From: Alistipes senegalensis JC50
GTDB lineage: Bacteria > Bacteroidota > Bacteroidia > Bacteroidales > Rikenellaceae
DNA: 64,000 nucleotides
Direction of reading: 5' to 3'
Assembly (NCBI RefSeq): GCF_025145645.1
Contig: NZ_CP102252.1
Location: forward strand, 620,001-684,000
Shown here: positions 25,935 to 34,435 of the stretch, in pieces
Layout of the letters: every line of letters begins with the position of its first letter
Position numbering within the stretch: position 1 is the stretch's first letter
Translations under genes and position numbers: made by a program
Notes under the pieces: model-generated
The model's input: only the letters and a program-made list of their open reading frames with translations
What the model was told of the DNA's origin: nothing
Databases searched by the model: none

Positions 25935-28900
25935 TTACTTTTTCCGGAAATAAGCAACGGCGTTGCCGAACAGCGACTGTTCCTTCTCGCCGGCGATGTT
26001 CTTGAACAGATTCGGTTCGTAACGCTCCGTGTGGCCCATCTTGCCCAGAATCTGTCCGTTGCGCGAGACGAGGCCCTCGATGGCGTACTGCGAACCGTTG
26101 GGATTGAACGGCGCCTCGGCCGTCGGGTTGCCCGCAGCGTCGGCGTACTGGAAGGCCACCTGCCCGTTGGCGAAGAGCTCTTCGGCCAGTTCCTCGCTCA
26201 CCACGAACTTGCCCTCGCCGTGGCTGACGGCGATCGAATGCAGGTCGCCCAGCTGGAATCCCGCGAGCCACGGCGACGCCGTCGTGGCGACGCGCGTCGT
26301 GACGATCTGCGAGATGTGGCGGTTGATGTCGTTGCGGAAGAGCGTCGGCGAATCCTTGGTCACCATGCCCAAACGTCCGTAGGGCAGCAGTCCCGATTTC
26401 ACCAGCGCCTGGAAACCGTTGCAGATGCCGAGAATCAGTCCGCCGCGGTCGATCAGCGCGTGGATCTCCTCACGAATATCCTTGTTGTTCAACACGTTCA
26501 CAATGAACTTCGCGCTTCCGTCGGGTTCGTCGCCCGACGAGAAGCCGCCGCTCAGCACGAAGATATGCGCCCGGCGGATATGCTCCTTCATCTCGGCGAT
26601 CGAACGCAGGATGTCGTCGCCGCCGATGTTGCACAGCACGCTCATCTCGACCTCGGCGCCCGCCTTGCGAAACGCCTTGGCGGTGTCGTAGTCGCAGTTC
26701 GTGCCGGGGAACACCGGAATGTAGACCAACGGATGCTCCACCGCCTCGCCCGGATAAACGAACGTCTTCGGAGCGGGTGCGGAGGTCATCACCGTCGCGG
26801 TGTTCCGGCCCTTGTCCGGGTAGACCGCCGCAAATTTCTCCGTATTGGCCTTATAAAGTTCGTCGAGCGGCATTCTGACTCCGTTGACCGTCAGCGCCTC
26901 GTCGGCGACGGTGAAGCCCAGCAGCTCGGCGTGCGGATATTCCAACGTGCCCTCGCACTCGACGAGAATCGAACCGTAGGCGTATTCGTAGAGCTTCGCC
27001 TCGTCCATCGTCACTTCGGCGCCGATGCCGTTGCCGAAAGCCATCTTGGCCAGACCCTCTCCGACGCCGCCGAAACCGACGGACCACGCCGAGAGAATCT
27101 TTCCGGCCTCGATCTGCGAGCTGACGAACGTGAAATTCTCCTTCAGCTGCGCCGTGTCGGGCATCCGGCTCTCCAGCGGCGTATGGCGAACGAGGTAGAT
27201 GCGGTGTCCGGCGCCTTTGAGGTCGGTCGAGATGACCGTCCGCGCATCGACCGTGGTGATGCCGAAAGCCATCAGCATCGGCGGCACGTCGATCTCCTGG
27301 AAAGTTCCCGACATCGAGTCCTTGCCTCCGATCGAGGGAAGCCCCAGCTCGACCTGCATCTTCAGGGCGCCCAGCAGCGCGCTCAGCGGTTTGCCCCACG
27401 ACTCGGGATTCTTGGTCATGCGCTCGAAATACTCCTGGTAGGAGTAGCGCATCCGGTCATACCGCGCACCGGCGGCCACGACCTTCGCGGCAGCCTCCAC
27501 GACGGCATAAGCCGCCCCGTGGTAGGGGCTCCACGAAGCCAGATAGGGGTTGTAACCGAAGGCCATGACGCTGGCCGTGTCGGTATATCCGTCGGTCGGG
27601 AGCTTCTGCACCGAGACCTGCGTCTCGCTGCGCTGCGTGCGGCCGCCGAAGGGCATCAGCACCGTGGAACGGCCGATCGTCGAGTCGAACATCTCGATCA
27701 GCCCCCGCTGCGAGAGGACGTTATTGTCTTTCAGATTATTGGCGAAACGCTCGGCGAGCGTCTCCCCCGCCACCTCGCGGAGGAAAGGATCGCGGTTCTC
27801 GACCTTGCCGATCTTCGCCTCGGCGTAGTGCTTCGCGCCGGCGCTGTCGATGAATTCGCGGCTGAGGTCCACGACCTTCCGGTCGCCGTTGAACATCCGC
27901 ATCCGCGCCGTGTCCGTCACGTCGGCCACGTGCACCGCCTCGATGTTCTCCTCGCGGCAGTAGCCCATGAACTCCTCCATGTCCTTGGCCTCGATGACCA
28001 CCGACATGCGCTCCTGCGACTCGCTGATAGCCAGCTCCGTAGAGTTCAGACCGCTGTACTTGGTCTTCACGCGGTCGAGGTAGATATCCAGTCCGTCGGC
28101 CAGCTCGCCGATGGCGACGCTGACGCCGCCGGCGCCGAAGTCGTTCGATTTCTTGATGAGCCGCGTCACCTCGGGACGGCGGAACAGCCGTTCGAGCTTG
28201 CGTTCCTCGGGGGCGTTGCCCTTCTGCACCTCGCTGCCGCACGTTTCGAGCGACTTGGCGTTGTGCTCCTTCGACGAACCCGTGGCCCCGCCGATGCCGT
28301 CGCGGCCCGTGCGGCCGCCGAACATGATGATCCTGTCGCCCGGGGCGGGACGCTCGCGGCGCACGTTCGCGGCCTTCACGGCACCCACCACGGCCCCCAC
28401 CTCGAGGCGCTTGGCCACGTAGTCGTCGTGGTAAATCTCCCGCACGTGGGTCGTGGCCAGACCGATCTGGTTGCCGTAGCTCGAATAACCGGCCGCGGCC
28501 TTCTTCGAAATGACGCTCTGGGGCAGTTTGCCCGGAAGAGTCTCGGAAACAGGCAGGTAGATATTTCCGGCACCCGTCACGCGCATCGCCTGGTAGACGT
28601 AGCTGCGGCCCGACAGCGGGTCGCGGATGGCGCCGCCCAGACAGGTCGAAGCCCCGCCGAAAGGTTCGATCTCCGTGGGGTGGTTGTGGGTTTCGTTCTT
28701 GAATTGCAGGAGCCATTTCTCGGTCTGCCCATCGACATCCACGTCAATATAGACCGAGCAGGCGTTGTTCTCCTCCGAAACTTCCATGTCGTCCAACAGC
28801 CCCTTCTGCTTCAGGTAGCGGGCGCCGATCGTCGCCATGTCCATCAGGCAGAGGCTCTTGTGCTCGCGGCCCAGTTCGCGGCGGATGCGCAGGTAAAGCG

Positions 28901-29654
28901 CCAGCGAATCTTCGATCTCCTCCTTGACGAACGATTCCTCGACGGTGATGCCCTCCAGCTCGGTCGTGAAGGTCGTGTGGCGGCAATGGTCGCTCCAATA
29001 GGTGTCGAGGATGCGCAGTTCGGTTTCATAGGGATCGCGGCCCTCGGCGCGGAAGTATTTCACCACCTCGCGCAGGTCGTCGTCGTTCATCGCCAGCCCC
29101 ATCTTCTTGCAGTAGGGCTCCAATTCGGAATCCGTCATTTCCCGGAAACCGTCGAGCACCTCCACGGGCTTCACCTCGGCCTGCTCCATGTCGTTCAGCA
29201 CCGCGAGGTTCTTCTCGCGCGACTCCACGGCATTGATGTAGTAATGGCGGATTTTGGCCAGCTCGGCGTCGGTCGCCTTGTCGTCGAACAGCAGCAGTTT
29301 CGACGAACGGATGTTGACCTGCGCCTGCGGGTCGATCAGCCGCACGCAATCGACGGCCGACGCGGCGCGCTGGTCGAACTGTCCGGGCAGATACTCCACG
29401 GCGATATATTTGCGTCCCGCGAGGTCGCAGGCATCGGTCACGGAGTCGGTCACCACCTCGCCGAAAACCGAATAACGGCTCTTTTCCAGCAGCTCCGGCG
29501 TGAAGCCGAACAGGTCGTAGACGTTCAGCAGGCGCACTTCGCCCAATGCGAGATTCAGGTTTGCGTTCAGCTCGCGGCGCAGGCTCTCGGCCTCGACCTG
29601 GAAGCGGGGTAATTTCTCGACAAAAATACGGTAATTCTTCATTATCTTTTTCAT
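25935..29654 (-). CDS. purL: Phosphoribosylformylglycinamidine synthase, large fused form
   Basis: PurL converts FGAR, glutamine and ATP to FGAM (step 4). At 1239 residues this is the large type with a fused C-terminal glutaminase, as in gamma-proteobacteria and eukaryotes, so no separate PurS or PurQ is needed. Landmarks are TYWSDHCRHTTF, ETHNHPTEIEPFGGA, and the DSMSG segment in the synthetase part. The C-terminal amidotransferase domain begins VYIPVFPGTNCDYDTAKAF and contains LILGICNGFQ with the catalytic Cys and VSHGEGKF. An alternative start four codons later (29642) is equally good. It starts 6 bp after the purK stop. Confidence 0.97.
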   Translation of the reverse strand: MKKIMKNYRIFVEKLPRFQVEAESLRRELNANLNLALGEVRLLNVYDLFGFTPELLEKSRYSVFGEVVTDSVTDACDLAGRKYIAVEYLPGQFDQRAASAVDCVRLIDPQAQVNIRSSKLLLFDDKATDAELAKIRHYYINAVESREKNLAVLNDMEQAEVKPVEVLDGFREMTDSELEPYCKKMGLAMNDDDLREVVKYFRAEGRDPYETELRILDTYWSDHCRHTTFTTELEGITVEESFVKEEIEDSLALYLRIRRELGREHKSLCLMDMATIGARYLKQKGLLDDMEVSEENNACSVYIDVDVDGQTEKWLLQFKNETHNHPTEIEPFGGASTCLGGAIRDPLSGRSYVYQAMRVTGAGNIYLPVSETLPGKLPQSVISKKAAAGYSSYGNQIGLATTHVREIYHDDYVAKRLEVGAVVGAVKAANVRRERPAPGDRIIMFGGRTGRDGIGGATGSSKEHNAKSLETCGSEVQKGNAPEERKLERLFRRPEVTRLIKKSNDFGAGGVSVAIGELADGLDIYLDRVKTKYSGLNSTELAISESQERMSVVIEAKDMEEFMGYCREENIEAVHVADVTDTARMRMFNGDRKVVDLSREFIDSAGAKHYAEAKIGKVENRDPFLREVAGETLAERFANNLKDNNVLSQRGLIEMFDSTIGRSTVLMPFGGRTQRSETQVSVQKLPTDGYTDTASVMAFGYNPYLASWSPYHGAAYAVVEAAAKVVAAGARYDRMRYSYQEYFERMTKNPESWGKPLSALLGALKMQVELGLPSIGGKDSMSGTFQEIDVPPMLMAFGITTVDARTVISTDLKGAGHRIYLVRHTPLESRMPDTAQLKENFTFVSSQIEAGKILSAWSVGFGGVGEGLAKMAFGNGIGAEVTMDEAKLYEYAYGSILVECEGTLEYPHAELLGFTVADEALTVNGVRMPLDELYKANTEKFAAVYPDKGRNTATVMTSAPAPKTFVYPGEAVEHPLVYIPVFPGTNCDYDTAKAFRKAGAEVEMSVLCNIGGDDILRSIAEMKEHIRRAHIFVLSGGFSSGDEPDGSAKFIVNVLNNKDIREEIHALIDRGGLILGICNGFQALVKSGLLPYGRLGMVTKDSPTLFRNDINRHISQIVTTRVATTASPWLAGFQLGDLHSIAVSHGEGKFVVSEELAEELFANGQVAFQYADAAGNPTAEAPFNPNGSQYAIEGLVSRNGQILGKMGHTERYEPNLFKNIAGEKEQSLFGNAVAYFRKK

Positions 29655-29660
29655 TCCTTT

Positions 29661-30749
29661 TTACACAAATCTTGCGGCCCAGTCGCGTTCATACTCCCCG
29701 GCGGTCATCCCGACGAACGTGATGTGGCCCATCTTGCGTTTGGGCCGGCACTCCGTCTTGCCGTAAAGATGCACGTAAACGCCCGGCAGGTTCTCCGCAG
29801 CGACCTTTTCGGCCGCCCCGAGGTCCTGTCCGAGGATGTTCTTCATCACCGTGGGCGCCACCGGCCGCGGTTCCTGCAAGGGCTCCCCGACGAGATAGCG
29901 CACCAGCTCGCGGAACTGGTTCGTGGTCGAACCCTCGATGGTGTAGTGTCCCGAATTGTGGGGCCGCGGAGCCATCTCGTTGAAATAGATCTCACCGCCC
30001 CGGATGAAATACTCGATGGCCAGAATCCCCCGGTAGCCGCAGTCGCGCATGAAGCGTTCGCTCTCGGCTTTCATCCGTTCCAACACCTGCGGATCGGTCT
30101 CGGCAGGCACGATGCAGAGGTCGAGGATTCCGTCGCGGTGGATGTTGCGCCCCACCGGAAAGCTCACCACCCGTTCGGCGTCGGCGACCATCACGATGCT
30201 GGCCTCGAAGTCGAAACGCACGAACTCCTCCAGGATGCAGGGCACCGCCAGCAGCGGCAGGGCCCGTTCGATGTCGGCCTCGGTCTTCAGCACCAGCTGT
30301 CCGTGTCCGTCGTACCCCAACGTGCGGGTTTTCAGCACGGCGGGCAGTCCCAGTTCCTTCACGGCGGCCCGCAGCGACGCTTCGTCGTCCACGGCGGCGA
30401 AACCGGGCGTGCGAAGCCCGTGGTCGCGGGCGTTGGTCTTCTCGCGCAGGCGGTCCTGCGAATCGTACAGGGGTTTGTAACCCTGCGGGATGTTGTATTT
30501 CTCGCACAGCGGGATCAGAATCTCTCCCGGCACGTTCTCGAATTCGTAGGTCACCGCGTCGCTGCGGCGGCACAGCTCCTCGAGCGCCGCGGCATCGTCG
30601 TAGGCCGCCACGATATGATCGTCGCAGACCCTGAACGCCGGAGCGTCCGGCGCCGGGTCGAGGCTTATGGTGCGCACGCCCAACTCCCGCGCCTGCTCCG
30701 CGATCATCAGCCCCAGCTGGCCGCCCCCGATAATGCCCACCGTCTTCAT
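29661..30749 (-). CDS. purK: 5-(carboxyamino)imidazole ribonucleotide synthase
   Basis: PurK carboxylates AIR to N5-CAIR with ATP and bicarbonate. The 362 residues form an ATP-grasp enzyme: KTVGIIGGGQLGLMIAEQA at the N-terminus, VTYEFENVPGE, KTRTLGYDGHGQ, and EMAPRPHNSGHYTIEG. The ATG at 30749 overlaps the purE stop by one base (TAATG), which supports this start and coupled translation with PurE, the next enzyme in the step. Confidence 0.97.
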   Translation of the reverse strand: MKTVGIIGGGQLGLMIAEQARELGVRTISLDPAPDAPAFRVCDDHIVAAYDDAAALEELCRRSDAVTYEFENVPGEILIPLCEKYNIPQGYKPLYDSQDRLREKTNARDHGLRTPGFAAVDDEASLRAAVKELGLPAVLKTRTLGYDGHGQLVLKTEADIERALPLLAVPCILEEFVRFDFEASIVMVADAERVVSFPVGRNIHRDGILDLCIVPAETDPQVLERMKAESERFMRDCGYRGILAIEYFIRGGEIYFNEMAPRPHNSGHYTIEGSTTNQFRELVRYLVGEPLQEPRPVAPTVMKNILGQDLGAAEKVAAENLPGVYVHLYGKTECRPKRKMGHITFVGMTAGEYERDWAARFV

Positions 30750-31216
30750 TACAACTCGGCTTTGAGTACGTCGGCGGTCTGTTTGGCGCGGAAAGCGTCG
30801 AGTTTCGCGGCCAGCCCGGCATCCTGCAACGCGAGGATCGACACGGCGATCAGCGCGGCGTTCTTCGCCCCGTTGATGGCCGTCGTGGCCACGGGAACGC
30901 CCGCGGGCATCTGCACGATCGACAGCAGCGAGTCCAGTCCGTTCAGGGCCCGCGACTTCACGGGAACGCCCACCACGGGCAGCGGGGTCATCGAGGCCAC
31001 CATGCCCGGCAGGTGCGCGGCGCCTCCGGCCCCGGCGATGATCACGCCGATGCCGCGTTCGCGGGCCGTCTTGGCGTATTCGCACAGCAGATCGGGCGTA
31101 CGGTGGGCGCTGACCACCCGTTTCTCGAAATCCACGCCGAACGCCTCGAGCGTCGAAACCGCCTCGGACATCACCTCGTAATCGCTCACAGAGCCCATAA
31201 TCACGCCTACTTTCAT
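30749..31216 (-). CDS. purE: N5-CAIR mutase, class I
   Basis: PurE moves the carboxyl group from N5-CAIR to CAIR. The 155 residues show the class I signature: VGVIMGSVSDYEVM, VVSAHRTPD, and IIAGAGGAAHLPGMVAS, ending with GAKNAALIAVSILAL. The presence of purK beside it agrees with class I. It is the first structural gene of the purine run; upstream lies a 450-bp leader with hairpins, a small ORF and a promoter at 31592-31622. Confidence 0.97.
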   Translation of the reverse strand: MKVGVIMGSVSDYEVMSEAVSTLEAFGVDFEKRVVSAHRTPDLLCEYAKTARERGIGVIIAGAGGAAHLPGMVASMTPLPVVGVPVKSRALNGLDSLLSIVQMPAGVPVATTAINGAKNAALIAVSILALQDAGLAAKLDAFRAKQTADVLKAEL

Positions 31217-31244
31217 ATAAATTCGTTTTAATTCAATCGTTCAA

Positions 31245-31375
31245 AACCCGCCTCTCAGACGGAGGAAGCGCAAAACCCGCCCCAGAAACCCGACAACCGG
31301 CCATCGCCCCTAAAACCCGCCTCTTAGGCGGGCGCCCCTGAAACCCGTCTCTTAGGCGGGCGGCTCTTAGACGGG
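31245..31375 (-). repeat. Cluster of dispersed hairpins in the purE leader
   Basis: On the minus strand at least two adjacent hairpins with the form CCCG(T/C)C-nnAAGAG-G(A/G)CGGG followed by TTTnAGGGG are visible (around 31331-31375 and 31312-31332). A decayed relative (CCTCCGTCTGAGAGGCGGG) lies at 31245-31265. The tails share GGGGCGATGGC with the elements after rpoN and asnS. They lie between the small leader ORF and purE, where T-tailed hairpins could act on transcription. Confidence 0.55.
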
Positions 31376-31377
31376 AA

Positions 31378-31405
31378 ACCGCCACGACATTCCTGCCGTG
31401 GCGGT
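31378..31405 (-). terminator. Hairpin in the purE leader, possible attenuator
   Basis: ACCGCCACG pairs perfectly with CGTGGCGGT around a 10-base loop; on the minus strand only TTT follows, so it is a weak terminator at best. It starts 8 bases after the stop codon of the 47-codon leader ORF. Confidence 0.5.
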
Positions 31406-31412
31406 CTTGTAT

Positions 31413-31556
31413 CTATCCGAGCAGTCCACGAGCAGGCATCTGCTGCTTCGGGGAGTGTGCGGGCTGCATTTGCCGACACGCCGACGAATGGAAGACAGCG
31501 GCCTGCCCCTGTCGTTTCTTTCGTTCGCGCTGGTCGATATTGCAAATGGGAATCAT
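31413..31556 (-). CDS. Possible 47-residue leader ORF upstream of purE
   Basis: This ORF begins with ATG about 30 bases after the predicted start of the transcript from the promoter at 31592-31622. The peptide is very basic near its start (NIDQRERKKRQGQ) and ends RGLLG. Codon use is mixed, with CGA and ATT codons that the neighbours rarely use, so it may be a leader peptide or just part of a structured RNA. A perfect 9-bp hairpin follows at once. There is no clear Shine-Dalgarno sequence, which is normal in this phylum. Confidence 0.35.
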   Translation of the reverse strand: MIPICNIDQRERKKRQGQAAVFHSSACRQMQPAHSPKQQMPARGLLG

Positions 31557-31591
31557 CGGAATTAACCTAAACTGTCGTTAAAACAACGTTA

Positions 31592-31622
31592 CAAAAGTAA
31601 CGCTTTCCGGCGGACTTTCAAA
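31592..31622 (-). promoter_or_regulatory. Promoter of the purine operon leader
   Basis: On the minus strand TTTG (31622-31619), a 19-base spacer and TACTTTTG (31599-31592) fit the consensus exactly. It implies a leader of about 370 nt before purE. The -7 box lies within GTTACAAAAGTAAC, a small dyad that could be an operator. Confidence 0.8.
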
Positions 31623-31666
31623 ATTCCCGGACAGATTCTATCGACAATTTATCCACATTCGCGGCA

Positions 31667-32758
31667 TCACTCCTGCCGGGCCTTCGCCTCGCAGTAGGCG
31701 CAGCGGCAGGTCCCGTCGGACTGGCGGCGGAAAAGCCGGTCCACATCCTCCGTGGCGGAGATGCAGCGGCGGTTCGTGCACTCGTACTCGTTCACGATGT
31801 ACTCCTCGCCGAAAACCGGGGTCCGCTCGAAGGGCTTGTTCTCGTCGGCCCAGCGCAGCAGCGTGTAGATCAGCGCCATGCGCACGAACTTGCCGTTCTC
31901 GACCTGCCGGAAATAGGCCGCGCGAGGATCGTTGTCCACGGCCCGCGTGATCTCGTTGACGCGCGGCAGCGGGTGAAGGATGATCATATCCTTCTTGGCC
32001 GTCGTCAGCTTGCCGGGATCGAGCACGAAGCTGTTCTTCACGCGGTCGAACTCCTCCTCGTCGAGGAAGCGCTCCTTCTGCACGCGCGTCATGTAGAGGA
32101 TGTCCAGCTCGGGCATCACCTCCTCCATCGTGCGCACCTCGCGGAATTCGAGTTTCGAATTGGCGCTCATCTCGTGCAGCATGTAGTCCGGAAGGCGCAG
32201 CTCCTCGGGCGAAATGAGGATCACCTTGATCCCCGAATAACGCGACAGGGCCTTGATGAGCGAATGCACCGTGCGGCCGAATTTCAGGTCGCCGCAGAAA
32301 CCGATGGTCATGTTGTCGAAACGCCCCTTCTCGCGCTTGATCGTCAGCAGGTCCGTGAGGGTCTGCGTCGGGTGCGAATGGCTGCCGTCGCCGGCGTTGA
32401 TGACCGGAACGCCCGCATACTGCGAAGCCACGAGCGGCGCCCCCTCCTTGAAGTGGCGCATGGCGATGATGTCCGCGAAACAGCGGATCACGCGCACGGT
32501 GTCGGCCACGGTCTCGCCCTTGGAGACCGACGAGGAGTTGGCGTCGGAGAAGCCGATGACCTGCCCGCCCAGTTCGAGCATCGCCGCCGTGAAACTCAGC
32601 CGCGTGCGGGTCGAAGGTTCGTAGAACAGCGTGGCCAGCTTCTTGCCCTTGCACGACTCGCTGTACTTGGCGCGGTTGGCGATGATGTCCTCCGCCAGGG
32701 CTACGATCTGCTCGGTCTCCCGGACCGTGAGGTCGGTAGGATCAATCAAATGTCTCAT
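31667..32758 (-). CDS. pyrB: Aspartate carbamoyltransferase fused to a PyrI-type zinc domain
   Basis: The enzyme joins carbamoyl phosphate and aspartate in the first committed step of UMP synthesis. Residues 1 to about 308 are a complete catalytic chain with PSTRTRLSFTAAM (carbamoyl phosphate site), HPTQTLTDLLT and ILHPLPRVNEI. The protein is 363 residues, about 50 longer than usual. The extra C-terminus reads like the zinc domain of the regulatory chain PyrI: Cys327-x4-Cys332-Ile-Ser, and Cys353-x2-Cys356-Glu. The N-terminal nucleotide-binding domain of PyrI is absent, and no pyrI gene follows in the window. The start ATG at 32758 lies 8 bp after the pyrE stop. Confidence 0.95.
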   Translation of the reverse strand: MRHLIDPTDLTVRETEQIVALAEDIIANRAKYSESCKGKKLATLFYEPSTRTRLSFTAAMLELGGQVIGFSDANSSSVSKGETVADTVRVIRCFADIIAMRHFKEGAPLVASQYAGVPVINAGDGSHSHPTQTLTDLLTIKREKGRFDNMTIGFCGDLKFGRTVHSLIKALSRYSGIKVILISPEELRLPDYMLHEMSANSKLEFREVRTMEEVMPELDILYMTRVQKERFLDEEEFDRVKNSFVLDPGKLTTAKKDMIILHPLPRVNEITRAVDNDPRAAYFRQVENGKFVRMALIYTLLRWADENKPFERTPVFGEEYIVNEYECTNRRCISATEDVDRLFRRQSDGTCRCAYCEAKARQE

Positions 32759-32766
32759 AATCCGGA

Positions 32767-33399
32767 TTATTTATTCATCCAGCTCTCGTCCGACGGATTA
32801 TCGCGGAATTTCAGCAGCCGCGCCTTGTCCCCGGGTTCGATATACCCCTCCTCGGCGGCCACCTCCACGAGTGCGTCGAGGTTCGAAAGGCTGTAATTCA
32901 CGACGTTCGCCTCCTTCATGCGGTCGAGGCCCTTCTTCATCCCGTAGGTGAAGATCGAAGCCACGCCCAGCACCTCGGCGCCCGCCTCGCGCAGGGCGTT
33001 CACCACCTCGATGCACGAACCGCCCGTCGAGATGAGGTCCTCGATCACCACGACCTTCTGACCCTTTTCCAATTTGCCCTCGATCTGGTTGCCGCGTCCG
33101 TGGTCTTTCGACCCCGAGCGCACGTAGCCCATCGGCAGGTCGAGGATCGTGGCCGTGATGGCCGCATGGGCGATGCCGGCCGTCGAGGTCCCCATCAGCA
33201 CCTCGGCTTCGGGGAATTTCGTGCGGACGATCTCGGCCAGCCCCGCCTCGACGTGTCCGCGGACGACGGGGGCCGTGAGCGTCAGCCGGTTGTCGCAGTA
33301 GATCGGGCTTTTGATACCGCTCGCCCAGGTAAAAGGCTGTTCGGGGCGCAGGAACACCGCGCCGATCGACAGCAAGTCTTTTGCGATTGATTTCTCCAT
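32767..33399 (-). CDS. pyrE: Orotate phosphoribosyltransferase
   Basis: PyrE converts orotate and PRPP to OMP. The 210 residues carry GAVFLRPEQPFTWASGIKSP at the N-terminus and the PRPP loop VVVIEDLISTGGSCIEV in the second half. The ATG at 33399 (MEKSIAKDLLSIG) gives the normal family length. It lies between the glutaredoxin-like gene and pyrB with gaps of 26 and 8 bp. Confidence 0.97.
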   Translation of the reverse strand: MEKSIAKDLLSIGAVFLRPEQPFTWASGIKSPIYCDNRLTLTAPVVRGHVEAGLAEIVRTKFPEAEVLMGTSTAGIAHAAITATILDLPMGYVRSGSKDHGRGNQIEGKLEKGQKVVVIEDLISTGGSCIEVVNALREAGAEVLGVASIFTYGMKKGLDRMKEANVVNYSLSNLDALVEVAAEEGYIEPGDKARLLKFRDNPSDESWMNK

Positions 33400-33425
33400 T
33401 TTTATCGTGTTTTCCGTTTTTCGGG

Positions 33426-33686
33426 TTATTCGAGGGCCCGCCGCAAAATCTTCTCCACCTCCTCGGGATAGATGCCGCCCTCGTGGACCTTCACGCCGTC
33501 CACATAGAACGTCGGCACATAGTAGTAGTCGAACGCGTCGGCCACGTCGGGCCGCTCCGACTCTTCGATCATCTCGATCTCCACGGCGGCCAGCTCCGGG
33601 TGGGCGGCCTTCGCCTCTTCGATATAGCGCAGCGCCTTCTTGCAGAAGGGGCACGTGCGCAGGTAGAAAAGTTTTACAGGTTTCAT
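33426..33686 (-). CDS. Glutaredoxin-like thiol-redox protein in the pyrimidine operon
   Basis: The 86 residues form a thioredoxin fold with the active site Cys12-Pro-Phe-Cys15 (LFYLRTCPFCKKAL) and the cis-proline loop YYYVPTFYVDGVKV. It has no signal peptide, so it acts in the cytoplasm. It lies between pyrF and pyrE with gaps of about 29 and 26 bp on the same strand, so it is part of the pyr transcript. It may serve ribonucleotide reductase or another enzyme of nucleotide metabolism, but this is only inference from position. Confidence 0.85.
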   Translation of the reverse strand: MKPVKLFYLRTCPFCKKALRYIEEAKAAHPELAAVEIEMIEESERPDVADAFDYYYVPTFYVDGVKVHEGGIYPEEVEKILRRALE

Positions 33687-33715
33687 ATTCTCCTCGTTCC
33701 TATAAGTTTTGTCCG

Positions 33716-34420
33716 TTATCCGACGAACTCGGCCACGCACCGGCGGTAAGCCGCCACGGGGTTCTCCGCAGCCGTGATCGGGCGTCCCACGACGATGAAG
33801 TCGGAGCCGATCTCCCGGGCACGGGCAGGGGTCGTGACGCGCACCTGGTCCGCTACGTCCCCGTCTGCAAATCGCACGCCGGGCGTGATCGTGAGGAACC
33901 CTGCGCCGCACGCCTCGTGCACCATGCCGGCCTCCAGCGGCGAGCAGACCACGCCGTCCAGCCCGGCTTCGCGGGTGTTCTGCGCATATTTCACGATCGT
34001 GTCGTTGATCGAAGCGTCGATCAGCAACTCGCGGCGCATGCGCTCCTCGCTCGTCGAGGTCAGCTGCGTCACAGCGATCAGCAGCGGCCGCGTGCCGTCG
34101 GCACGGGTGAGCCCTTCGAGGGCGGCCTTCATCATCTCGATCGTACCCGCCGCATGGACGTTGCACATGTCCACGTCCAGCCGCGACAGCACGGCCATCG
34201 CCTTCTTGACGGTGTTGGGAATGTCGTGGAGCTTCAGATCGAGGAAGATCTTGTGCCCCCGGCGCTTGATCTCGCGCACGATCGAGGGTCCCTCGGCGTA
34301 GAAGAGCTCCATGCCGATTTTCAGAAACGGTTTGCGTTCCTCGTCTTTGAAAAGGTCGAGGAAGCGGAAAGTGTCCTCTGCCGACTTGAAGTCGCAGGCT
34401 ATGATTACATCGCGTTGCAT
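33716..34420 (-). CDS. pyrF: Orotidine 5'-phosphate decarboxylase
   Basis: PyrF decarboxylates OMP to UMP, the last step. The 234 residues belong to the short bacterial type: VIIACDFKSAEDTFRFLD at the N-terminus, the catalytic Lys/Asp array FLDLKLHDIPNTV, and the phosphate-binding IVVGRPITAA near the C-terminus. A 125-bp inverted repeat fills the space to pyrD and overlaps the end of that gene. Confidence 0.97.
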   Translation of the reverse strand: MQRDVIIACDFKSAEDTFRFLDLFKDEERKPFLKIGMELFYAEGPSIVREIKRRGHKIFLDLKLHDIPNTVKKAMAVLSRLDVDMCNVHAAGTIEMMKAALEGLTRADGTRPLLIAVTQLTSTSEERMRRELLIDASINDTIVKYAQNTREAGLDGVVCSPLEAGMVHEACGAGFLTITPGVRFADGDVADQVRVTTPARAREIGSDFIVVGRPITAAENPVAAYRRCVAEFVG

Positions 34421-34435
34421 ATTTTTCTTAATTCT

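Noticed and set aside
26031..29612. Open frame of 1193 codons antisense to purL
   Set aside because: The minus strand encodes a complete PurL. The plus-strand product is a low-complexity Arg/Leu/Val/His-rich shadow.
29661..31085. PurK with a 112-residue N-terminal extension
   Set aside because: The extra sequence is the purE gene read in another frame; the ATG at 30749 overlapping the purE stop is the natural start.
31217..31666. Guanine/adenine riboswitch, tmRNA, SRP RNA or RNase P RNA before purE
   Set aside because: None of the conserved core sequences of these RNAs could be found in this stretch.
32767..33654. PyrE with an 85-residue N-terminal extension
   Set aside because: The extension reads through the glutaredoxin-like gene in another frame; MEKSIAKDLL at 33399 gives the normal family length.
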